DNA of 64,000 nucleotides from Acidaminobacter sp. (GTDB taxonomy: Bacteria > Bacillota_A > Clostridia > Peptostreptococcales > Acidaminobacteraceae): the NCBI GenBank assembly GCA_009881125.1, contig WXFH01000023.1, positions 1 to 64,000 of the forward strand, read 5' to 3'. Position numbers and translations under genes: made by a program. Below are positions 50,565 to 58,242 of this stretch, piece by piece; the first letter of the stretch is position 1; every line of letters begins with the position of its first letter. Below the pieces are notes generated by a model that did not search any database, was not told the DNA's origin, and worked only from the letters and a program-made list of their open reading frames with translations.

Positions 50565-52166
50565 ATGACGCAGTTTAAAGATCTTGGCATTGAAGCCCCC
50601 ATTCTGACCGCTATAGATGAGATGGGCTTTGAGACCCCTACCGAAGTTCAAATTAAGGCAGTCCCGAAAATTCTCAATAATGAGGATTTGATTATCATTT
50701 CAAAAACCGGCAGCGGCAAAACCGCTGCTTTTGGCATGCCTATTTTACAGTTGACGACGCCTGACATAGGCGCCACACAAGCGCTGATTCTCACACCTAC
50801 CCGGGAGCTGGCCATCCAGGTGGACCATGACATCATGCAAATGGCCAAGCATCTCAGCCATAAGACAACCGCCATCTACGGCCAGCATAACATCAATGTT
50901 GAGATCAAGGCCCTCAGCAAGTTTCCGGAGATTGTCACTGGTACGCCTGGCCGGGTCTACGATCACATTCAAAGAGGCCAGCTCAAGCTTGATAAAGTTA
51001 AGTTCCTCGTCATTGATGAAGCGGATCGCATGCTGGACATGGGCTTTATTGATCAGGTAGTTCGGATTATCAAAAAACTGCCTAAGGATCGTGTCACGCT
51101 GCTCTTCTCAGCGACCATGCCGGAAGAAGTGCGCCGCATGTGCAAGGCTTACATGAAGTCCCCGTCGACTATTGAGATCGAATCCGAGACTAAAACGGTT
51201 GATCTGATAGAGCAATCCTACTATCGTGTGGAACGCAATGAAAAGCGCACACAGCTGGACAGGCTTTTAATTATGAACAGACCCGACAGCTGCATGATCT
51301 TCTGCAATACACGCCATGCAGTGGACCAGGTTCAAAGCTTTCTTCAGCGTCAAGGCTATGCGTCCATGGCCCTCCACGGTGAAATCCCCCAGAGCAAACG
51401 GCAATCCACCATAGAAAAATTCAAGAAGAGCGACTTCCACCTCCTGGTCGCAACGGACGTTGCAGCCCGCGGCATTCACATTGATGATCTCTCTCTGGTC
51501 ATCAACTATGATGTCCCAGAGGACAAAGACAGCTATGTCCATAGAATCGGCCGGACGGGCAGAGCCGGCAACACAGGTCGCGCCATTTCCCTGGTTACCG
51601 GGGAGGATGTGATGACCCTCTATGAAATCGAAGAGCACATCAATGCCATGATCTCCGAGGCGGACCTCCCCACAGACGCTGAAGTGAACGCACAAAAGGA
51701 TGCGTCAGCGATCTGGAAAAAGACGAAATCGGTGCCATTCTCTCCTCCACAGGATCCAACCGCAAAAGCCAGGAGCAGCCGTCCACCGAGACGCTCCGGC
51801 GCTGAGCGGCCGACCCAAGGAAAGACCAGACCTCAGAGCGAGAAAAAGCCAGAGCCTAAAAAGAGCAGACCTGCCGATAGTCGCGAAACCGGCTTCCGCT
51901 ACGAAACCCGCGAACCAAGCTTTGAGAATCCCAAAAAAGCGACCCACGAGAACGCTCATCCAAAGAAAAAGCCTTACGCCGGTTCCAGCCGCCAAGGCAA
52001 TCCAAACCAGTATCATCCTCACCATCAAGAACCAAAGGCGAAAGGTGCCAGCCCCGCTGCAGCACCGAGCGCTCCGGTTCCGCAAAAAACACAGACCGCG
52101 GCGCCAGTGCCAAAGGAAAAGTCATTACTGGCCAAAATTGCGGGACGTTTGTTTGGTAAGAAATAA
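50565..52166 (+). CDS. DEAD-box RNA helicase (CshA/DeaD-like)
   Basis: 533 residues. The Q motif (FETPTEVQIKAVP), motif I (SKTGSGKTAAF), TPTRELAIQ, TPGRVYDHI, VIDEADRMLDMGF, LFSATMP, HGEIPQSKRQ, ATDVAARGIHID and HRIGRTGRAGNTG are complete. The C-terminal 155 residues are basic and proline-rich, of low complexity, as in CshA and related helicases that bind rRNA in cold adaptation and RNA decay. The ribosome site is unusual (ATGAGGT). The gene's coding sequence ends 13 bases before the Fic-like frame starts. Confidence 0.95.
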   Translation: MTQFKDLGIEAPILTAIDEMGFETPTEVQIKAVPKILNNEDLIIISKTGSGKTAAFGMPILQLTTPDIGATQALILTPTRELAIQVDHDIMQMAKHLSHKTTAIYGQHNINVEIKALSKFPEIVTGTPGRVYDHIQRGQLKLDKVKFLVIDEADRMLDMGFIDQVVRIIKKLPKDRVTLLFSATMPEEVRRMCKAYMKSPSTIEIESETKTVDLIEQSYYRVERNEKRTQLDRLLIMNRPDSCMIFCNTRHAVDQVQSFLQRQGYASMALHGEIPQSKRQSTIEKFKKSDFHLLVATDVAARGIHIDDLSLVINYDVPEDKDSYVHRIGRTGRAGNTGRAISLVTGEDVMTLYEIEEHINAMISEADLPTDAEVNAQKDASAIWKKTKSVPFSPPQDPTAKARSSRPPRRSGAERPTQGKTRPQSEKKPEPKKSRPADSRETGFRYETREPSFENPKKATHENAHPKKKPYAGSSRQGNPNQYHPHHQEPKAKGASPAAAPSAPVPQKTQTAAPVPKEKSLLAKIAGRLFGKK

Positions 52167-52179
52167 TCACTAGTTAAAA

Positions 52180-52974
52180 TTGAAGGAAAAGGGACTTGAG
52201 TTTATATCCGACCCGGAAAACGCCATCACAGAGGCAGCGATCCATACTCTTTTTGACATTTCTATAAGCCAAACTCTGCCAGAAGATGATAAATTGAAGC
52301 CTGGCGCATTCTACCGTCACGATAAGGTCTATATCGTTGGGCAGAATTTAGAGCATACCGGTCTGCCACACGATAAGCTTCATGAATATATGGGTAAACT
52401 CGTTTCCTTCATCCAGGCAGAGAGTACCATGAACGATCTGCTAAAAGCTGCTGTTATTAATTTCTACATTGGTTATCTTCACCCGTATTTTGACGGTAAT
52501 GGACGAATGGCCAGATTGATCCACCTTTGGTATTTAAGGACGAAAGGTTACTCCTCTGCGTTGTTCATCCCGCTTTCCAGTTATATTGAGCGAAGCCGGA
52601 GTTCTTACTACAACGCCTATTTGTTAGCGGAGAACAATCTAAAGATCAGCAGGGTAATGGATGTGACGCCATTTCTGATTTACTATATTGAAAATGTTTA
52701 TAACAAACTCACTGGAACTTCACCACAGAACTTTACAGTTGAAACTTTTCAACGGGCACTTAGTGATGGAAAAATCACTGTAAAAGAAAAAGATCTTTGG
52801 TCTTTCGTTCTATCCGCCTATGGCAATAATGAGTTTTCTACGAAACAGCTCGAACGCGACTTTGGAAATGCCGCCTACGCAACAATACGTGGATTTGTAT
52901 TGAAATTTGAAGAGCTGGGATTGTTGACTGCACAAAAGTATAGCAATAGAGTCAAATACGCAGTGAGAATATAG
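52180..52974 (+). CDS. Fic-domain protein, N-terminally truncated
   Basis: 265 codons. HPYFDGNGRMAR at residues 101-112 is a complete Fic motif, so the domain could AMPylate or modify protein targets; the C-terminal part (about 175-265) has a winged-helix look. Family members I know have about 350-400 residues and carry an N-terminal inhibitory helix with an (S/T)xxxE(G/N) motif. Here the frame begins with TTG at 52180 without a ribosome site, an in-frame stop stands at 52171-52173, and the inhibitory helix is missing. It is therefore probably a 5'-truncated remnant inserted directly behind the helicase gene, or an unregulated short form. Confidence 0.65.
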   Translation: MKEKGLEFISDPENAITEAAIHTLFDISISQTLPEDDKLKPGAFYRHDKVYIVGQNLEHTGLPHDKLHEYMGKLVSFIQAESTMNDLLKAAVINFYIGYLHPYFDGNGRMARLIHLWYLRTKGYSSALFIPLSSYIERSRSSYYNAYLLAENNLKISRVMDVTPFLIYYIENVYNKLTGTSPQNFTVETFQRALSDGKITVKEKDLWSFVLSAYGNNEFSTKQLERDFGNAAYATIRGFVLKFEELGLLTAQKYSNRVKYAVRI

Positions 52975-53035
52975 TGAAGCTCAAGGGTTTCGCGACCACT
53001 TGCAGCGCTCATCTGCGGGATGCGCCCTATATAAG

Positions 53036-53087
53036 AAAAGGAGCCCCATGCTTAGAGAGCAAGTTCTCTAAGCATGGGGCTCCTTTT
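53036..53087. terminator. Strong bidirectional terminator after the Fic gene
   Basis: A 19-bp perfect stem, GGAGCCCCATGCTTAGAGA against its complement (53065-53083), with an A tract before and a T tract after. It lies between convergent genes. Confidence 0.92.
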
Positions 53088-53113
53088 GCATATGAAATTC
53101 TTATCGTTTAGCG

Positions 53114-53902
53114 CTACTCAATTTGTCCATTCGACCTTGTATGATAACCCAGCTTCCTTGAAATCTTATCTGCCGCGTCTGTGATCAGCTTTGCAAATAA
53201 ATCCGTATCTTCCGGAAATCTAAACTTCGGTCCTGAAACGGATAGGCAGCCAATGACCTTTTGAGTCGAGTCAAAAATAGGCGCTGCTACACAGCCAACT
53301 TCGTAATCCTTTTCACCGACACTTACCGCATAGCCCTGCTGTCTGATCTTTTCAAGTTCCTGTATGAAATCCTCCGGCTCAGCAACCGTATATTCCGTCA
53401 GCTTCACGAGTTCCTTAGTCATTTCCACCCAGACGGAACGATCCATAAACGCCAGAATTGACCTTCCTGTTGCACCCGCCCAAATTGGGAATCTCTCGCC
53501 AATTCGCACAGTTCGCTTAATTGCCATAGGACTCTCCACCTGCTCAAAGCAAACGCGGTCGTGATAGTCCAGCAAATAGAGGTTGGTCGTCTCTCTCGTC
53601 TGGTGCGTAATGTTCTCCATGTGTGGCCGGCTGACACTTCGAATATCCATGCTTTCCTTGGCAATCAGTCCAAGATAATAGAGATCGAATCCCAATTTAT
53701 AGTGGTTGGTCTTAGGATTCTTGTAGATGAACCCTTCTTCTTCCAACGCCGTGAGCAACCGCAGCGTCGTCGACTTCGCCAGTGAAATTTTTTCGGAGAT
53801 TTCAGTCAGATTCATCTCCCGCGATTCCCAGGTAAATGCTTTTAAAATTGATAAGGCTCTGGAAAGCGTTCTGACCGAACTTTCGCTTTTTACTGTTTTC
53901 AT
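53114..53902 (-). CDS. IclR-family transcriptional regulator
   Basis: 262 residues. The N-terminal winged helix (LSRALSILKAFTWESREMNLTEISEKISLAKSTTLRLLTALEEEGF) and the C-terminal effector domain (GATGRSILAFMD, GYAVSVGEKDYEVGCVAAPIFD, GCLSVSGPKFRF) are complete. IclR proteins repress catabolic genes and sense a small acid or sugar. GGGGTGGG precedes the ATG. No catabolic gene is next to it; the YeiH-like gene is upstream in the same direction. Confidence 0.92.
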   Translation of the reverse strand: MKTVKSESSVRTLSRALSILKAFTWESREMNLTEISEKISLAKSTTLRLLTALEEEGFIYKNPKTNHYKLGFDLYYLGLIAKESMDIRSVSRPHMENITHQTRETTNLYLLDYHDRVCFEQVESPMAIKRTVRIGERFPIWAGATGRSILAFMDRSVWVEMTKELVKLTEYTVAEPEDFIQELEKIRQQGYAVSVGEKDYEVGCVAAPIFDSTQKVIGCLSVSGPKFRFPEDTDLFAKLITDAADKISRKLGYHTRSNGQIE

Positions 53903-54083
53903 TTGCCCACCCCATGTTTAATTGCGCTGCCCAAGGTACAAGCTGCGGTCAAAATCCGTCACAGTGACGTTTCAGCCCTATCATACCACAGGATGGCACA
54001 CCTTTGCCATTTTTAAAATCAGAAGACCCAAAAAATTCAAAATTGTAGCTGATAGTTACTAAACCCACCACCAACTCCAACCA

Positions 54084-55145
54084 TTACCACATCCGAATAG
54101 CGCTCTGCACCAATAATGAAGCCCCCGCAACCGCAATCCAGCAGCAAATCCCCAGGAGCACAGGCTTAAGCCCTTGAGTCAGGAGCTTCTTGATCTTCGT
54201 ATTAAGTCCAATGGCCGCCATAGCCATCACGATCAGAAATTTCCCCAAGGTTACCAAAGCCACAGAGAGCTCTCCAAGATCAAAAACCGTATTCACTACA
54301 GCCGCTGCCAAAAACCCAATGACAAACCACGGAAACACTTTAACAAAGTTGAAATTTTCGGTATCAGAAAGTTCATTTCTCACCTCACCCTTATCAGCCA
54401 AAAGAGATTTCTTTCGGGCAGTGTAAATGGCAAGAACCAAAGTGATGGGCACAATCATCAAAGTACGGGTCAACTTAACAATTGTAGCAAACGCCAAGGC
54501 TGTATCATTGCCAGCCGCGCTGCTCCAAGCCGTACCCGCCGCAACGACAGATGACGTGTCGTTGATGGCAGTGCCTGCCCACATGCCAAATCCCATATCG
54601 CTGAGACCCAACAGTCGCCCGAAAGTTGGGAAAATGAAGACTGCTAAAACGTTAAACAGAAATATGGTTGAGATCGCATGAGCTACCTCTTCGTCGCTTG
54701 CCTCGATCACCGGTGCCGTCGCTGCAATCGCAGAGCCTCCGCAGATGGACGTTCCAACGCCAATCAGTGTAGTTACTTTGCCGTCCAGACTCAAGGTTTT
54801 TCCCACAAAATAGGCCGTCACAAAGGACGCTGACAAGGTCACCAGAATCACCATTATGGACTGGCTGCCGACCTTGAAGACATGGAATAAATTCATTCCG
54901 AAGCCCAGCAGAATAATCGACAGCTGCAGCAGCTTCTTGGAGGTCATTTTAATGCCTTTTTCAAAACCTGCTGACTTCCAATTCAGTCCAGTCAGTTGAG
55001 GAAAAAAAAGCGACAGCATCATCCCTGCAAGGATTCCAAATACCGGGCTCCCCACCACCGGAACCGCCTTGCCAAGGAACCATGCCGGCATGGCAATGAT
55101 GAAGCACAACAGAACTCCAGGCGAGATTTCTCTAAGAATTTTCAC
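54084..55145 (-). CDS. YeiH/UPF0324-family membrane protein
   Basis: 353 residues with nine or ten helices. GVGTSICGGSAIAATAPVIEASDEEVAHAIS and MWAGTAINDTSSVVAAGTAWS are hallmarks of the YeiH family (putative sulfate exporters; transport function not firmly proved). It begins with GTG. A dispersed palindrome (55167-55193) lies directly upstream. Confidence 0.88.
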   Translation of the reverse strand: MKILREISPGVLLCFIIAMPAWFLGKAVPVVGSPVFGILAGMMLSLFFPQLTGLNWKSAGFEKGIKMTSKKLLQLSIILLGFGMNLFHVFKVGSQSIMVILVTLSASFVTAYFVGKTLSLDGKVTTLIGVGTSICGGSAIAATAPVIEASDEEVAHAISTIFLFNVLAVFIFPTFGRLLGLSDMGFGMWAGTAINDTSSVVAAGTAWSSAAGNDTALAFATIVKLTRTLMIVPITLVLAIYTARKKSLLADKGEVRNELSDTENFNFVKVFPWFVIGFLAAAVVNTVFDLGELSVALVTLGKFLIVMAMAAIGLNTKIKKLLTQGLKPVLLGICCWIAVAGASLLVQSAIRMW

Positions 55146-55166
55146 AAAGCGACACCCTTTCGCAAA

Positions 55167-55193
55167 GAAACTCGGTGTCAGACACCGAGTTTC
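55167..55193. repeat. Perfect 27-bp GTGTCAGACAC palindrome
   Basis: Same arms as at 41875 and 43437. It ends six bases from the stop of the YjdM gene (55200), on its 3' side, and sits 22 bases before the YeiH start. Confidence 0.9.
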
Positions 55194-55199
55194 ACTTTT

Positions 55200-55541
55200 C
55201 TAAATCTTCTTCACATACTCTGACTTGAGATTCATTGCACCAAAGCCATCAATTTTGCAATCGATGTTATGATCACCCTCCACTAAGCGGATGTTCTTGA
55301 CTTTAGTGCCCATCTTGAGTACGGACGAGCTGCCTTTCACCTTCAGATCCTTGATAACAGAGACAGTATCGCCATCAGTTAACAAATTGCCATTTGCGTC
55401 CCGCACTTCGAGAGCCTCAATGACTTCCTCGGCAGCTGAGGCGTTCATGCTCCATTCGTGGCCACATTCCGGACACACGTACATTTGATCACTTTCGTAA
55501 GTATATTCTGAACTGCATTTTGGACAGTTTGGCATAGCCAT
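55200..55541 (-). CDS. YjdM/PhnA-family zinc-ribbon protein
   Basis: About 113 residues. A zinc ribbon ([12 protein letters not shown], then VCPECGHEW) is followed by the PhnA domain ([36 protein letters not shown], then [21 protein letters not shown]). This is the YjdM (formerly PhnA) family; its function is unclear and it is not phosphonoacetate hydrolase. The ATG at 55541 has AAGGAAGTG upstream; the frame extends to 55583 without support. Confidence 0.92.
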   Translation of the reverse strand: MAMPNCPKCSSEYTYESDQMYVCPECGHEWSMNASAAEEVIEALEVRDANGNLLTDGDTVSVIKDLKVKGSSSVLKMGTKVKNIRLVEGDHNIDCKIDGFGAMNLKSEYVKKI

Positions 55542-55701
55542 GGTGCTGACACTTCCTTTCCAGGGGGTTAAAAGGCTAGTCAATAGCCGTCACAAAGTTT
55601 ATCACCTCATGCGCCTTAGTGTCAAGACCAACCCTGAATCTCAGTCCCCATCCCACTCCCAAAGCAATTAAATCATCTCAGGCTCTGCTAAAGTATAAAC
55701 T

Positions 55702-56988
55702 TTAATGTCTTTCTGACTCCGACCCTTCCTCTTGCGGTTCTGCCTCCACTGCCACAGGCACCTTCTGCTTACCCGCCGCCACTAAAACACGATCTAGTAT
55801 CACGCCGCCGCTGAGCAGCACAACCAGAACGCCTGTCACAATCATAATCCATTCAATCGCGATCCTGTCAGAGACCGGTCCAAAAAACATCATGCCCAGA
55901 GGCATCATAGCGCTGGACAGCATGCTCATGACGCCAAAGACTCTCCCCATATAATTTTCGTCAACCGTTTCCTGGATCAAGACCATAGACGGGGTATTAT
56001 ACGCGGGGATTGAAATGCCTATCAGCGCGAGAAACAGCGCATACCCCCAAAAGGTCGGCACCACACCTAAGGCAAGCGTCCCAACCCCAATGACGCCGCC
56101 GGACAGAGCAACTGTATGAATTCTGTTCTTCATGCCGCCCCAGACCGCCATGATTCCGCCGCCTGCGAGCATGCCCACGAAGAACACCACCTCAATGACC
56201 GTGAGATGCCAGTAGGTGCCGCTAAAAGTCCTCGTGACCTGCAGAGGTGTCAAAAAAGCTGAAGGCGCGATCAGAAACATTATGATGCCGTAAAACACGA
56301 AAAAGTGAAGGATGAATCTGTGCTGGCGAATATACGAAAACCCCAGCTTCAAATCCTCAAAATATCCAGAGTCTTGTTGCTGCAGCGCTTTTTCGTGGGG
56401 CTTCACGTGGAGAAAGAGCACGAGGATCGCAACGGCAACACCCGCCGTTATAATATCAATAAAGAGAAGATTCTGCAGACTGGTCATACTCATGAGTGCG
56501 CCGCTCGCCACCGGCGCGACCAGCATTAATCCCGACTGCAAGCTGTAGTTGATGCCGTTGACCCTTGTCAGCTTCTCCTGGGGCACCAGCTGAGGCAGCA
56601 GCGCGTTAATTGCCGGCGTCTGAATCCCGCTCCCCACTGAACGTACAGCGGACAGGACAAACATGAGCCACAGCGCCTCAAACCCAGCCATAAGGAAAAG
56701 GGCCAGCACCAGCGTGGCAGCCGCAATTCCTATGTCCGACAGGATGATCAGCTTCTTTCGATCATACCGGTCCGCCCAAACGCCTGCAAAGGGCGACAAT
56801 ATAAAGGCCGGCAAAAATCCGCTGATGGCAGAGATAGTTACCATCAAGCCCGACTTGGTCTCCAGGGTGATGTACCACAAAATCGCGTATTGCACCAATG
56901 ACGAACCGAACAACGTAAACATCTGGCTGGTCAAAAAGACGGCTGTCTCCCGGATCCACGCCCTTGGACTGTCGCTATGCGTTGACAT
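55702..56988 (-). CDS. Major facilitator superfamily transporter
   Basis: About 428 residues with twelve helices. SGFLPAFILSPFAGVWADRYDRKKLIILSD contains the MFS loop 2-3 motif (G-x-x-x-D-R-x-x-R/K), and SVGSGIQTPAINALLPQLVPQEKLTRVN is typical of the EntS-like drug and siderophore exporters of Firmicutes. The ATG at 56988 has AGAAAGGATAATAATC upstream; the longer frame is unsupported. Substrate unknown. Confidence 0.87.
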   Translation of the reverse strand: MSTHSDSPRAWIRETAVFLTSQMFTLFGSSLVQYAILWYITLETKSGLMVTISAISGFLPAFILSPFAGVWADRYDRKKLIILSDIGIAAATLVLALFLMAGFEALWLMFVLSAVRSVGSGIQTPAINALLPQLVPQEKLTRVNGINYSLQSGLMLVAPVASGALMSMTSLQNLLFIDIITAGVAVAILVLFLHVKPHEKALQQQDSGYFEDLKLGFSYIRQHRFILHFFVFYGIIMFLIAPSAFLTPLQVTRTFSGTYWHLTVIEVVFFVGMLAGGGIMAVWGGMKNRIHTVALSGGVIGVGTLALGVVPTFWGYALFLALIGISIPAYNTPSMVLIQETVDENYMGRVFGVMSMLSSAMMPLGMMFFGPVSDRIAIEWIMIVTGVLVVLLSGGVILDRVLVAAGKQKVPVAVEAEPQEEGSESERH

Positions 56989-57104
56989 GATTATTATCCT
57001 TTCTGGAAGTGTCTGATGCAATTTCAGTTTGCGCTCGAGCGGACGCAAAAATCAATGCTCATTAAAACCACAGCGCTGCAGGAGCTTTACGTACGCTTCA
57101 GTCC

Positions 57105-57863
57105 TCAAGCATTATCCCCGTCCCCGCACACCTCAATAAACGCCTTAAACAAAAGTCTCGACGCCTGATCCGCGTCAAACATCATTTCAGGGTGCCACTG
57201 TACCCCAGTTACGAACCGTTCACCCGGCAGCTCCAGCCCTTCCACCATGCCGTCCGCCGCCAAGGCCACGGCTTCAAGACCTCTGCCGATGGTCTTGACC
57301 GCCTGATGATGAAAACTGTTCGTCCAAATAGATTCTGCCTTCACCGCACGGCTGAGCCAGCTGCCTTCTGATAGTCTAACCTCATGAACAGGTGCCTGCT
57401 TTGGATAATTACTGAGGGCGTGACGATCCCCCTGCCACTCCGTGCCGAGATCCTGATAGAGGCTGCCGCCCATTGCGACATTAATCAGCTGTAGTCCCCT
57501 GCATATGCCCAACACAGGAATGGCGGCTTCTTCCAATACCCGCCTGAATAGCCCCATTTCGTGGTCGTCCCGTTCTGGCATCACATCGCCAAGACCCTTT
57601 CGCGGGGCCTCGTTATACAGCAGTGGATTGACATCCGATCCTCCGGTAAAAATTATACCGTTAAGCCGTGTCACCATCGGCCAAAGTACTTCTGTTGTTC
57701 CAGCGAGCGGCAAAATCACCGGGCATCCCCCAGCCGCCTCCACAGCGCGGACATAATCTGTCGCAAGAAGCTGCCATGTTTGCCCCGGCGAACCCAATCC
57801 GGTGACCAGCCCCGGCGCATCACTCCGGGAAAAATTACTGCATATACCAATAATAGGTTTCAC
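57105..57863 (-). CDS. Class-I glutamine-amidotransferase-like hydrolase (PuuD/peptidase C26 type)
   Basis: 252 residues. PVLGICRGLQLINVAMGGSLYQDLG carries the nucleophilic Cys and GVQWHPEMM the His; LNGIIFTGGSDVNPLLYNE is characteristic of gamma-glutamyl-GABA hydrolases (PuuD) and relatives, which release glutamate from gamma-glutamyl amides. The specific substrate is not certain. It starts with GTG. Next to the MFS gene, read in the same direction, 116 bases apart. Confidence 0.88.
   Translation of the reverse strand: MKPIIGICSNFSRSDAPGLVTGLGSPGQTWQLLATDYVRAVEAAGGCPVILPLAGTTEVLWPMVTRLNGIIFTGGSDVNPLLYNEAPRKGLGDVMPERDDHEMGLFRRVLEEAAIPVLGICRGLQLINVAMGGSLYQDLGTEWQGDRHALSNYPKQAPVHEVRLSEGSWLSRAVKAESIWTNSFHHQAVKTIGRGLEAVALAADGMVEGLELPGERFVTGVQWHPEMMFDADQASRLLFKAFIEVCGDGDNA
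57284..57294 (-). repeat. GACCATCGGCA 11-mer inside the C26 hydrolase gene
   Basis: Exact copy, sense with the gene. Confidence 0.5.
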
Positions 57864-58242
57864 GCGTCATCCAACCTTTGCCGTTGATTTATCTGCTGAC
57901 GAGCATCTGCGAATCTCTCAGAAAACATTCTTTTCTATACCCCAGCCAGCTCACAACACGCATGAAACTCTGCATGTGGACTCCCCAATTAATTAGGAAA
58001 AACAATTTGACCAGCGGATCCATGCCTGACTGAGTATAATTCTTTGCGACTGCGGATATTTGTTCATTATGGTCTCGAATGTTGTCGAATAATTTGTTGC
58101 ACTTAAAATTTTTTTGCAATAGAATATTACTATCTGTAATCATTGTCACTTTGTACCAATAAACGACCCGTTGCCGACTTCCTTCGACCGGACCATCCGC
58201 CCTACGCGGTTTGTCCCATCCTGAGAAACCGGAGTTGAAGCT
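57864..58242. other. Intergenic region before the first cyclic-di-GMP gene
   Basis: About 380 bases between divergent genes with no credible coding frame; an 86-codon minus-strand frame at 57889-58149 has no recognisable features. A CCGC/GCGG hairpin flanked by GGAC/GTCC lies about 50 bases before the 58243 start, and GGAG stands eight bases before the ATG. I could not fit a cyclic-di-GMP riboswitch to it. Confidence 0.4.

Noticed and set aside
57889..58149. An 86-codon minus-strand frame between the C26 hydrolase and the PAS-GGDEF-EAL gene
   Set aside because: No ribosome site, no recognised motif and atypical composition; more likely a chance frame.
58150..58242. Cyclic-di-GMP riboswitch upstream of the PAS-GGDEF-EAL gene
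   Set aside because: I looked for the conserved GEMM core and tetraloop receptor and could not align them; only a simple hairpin is present.
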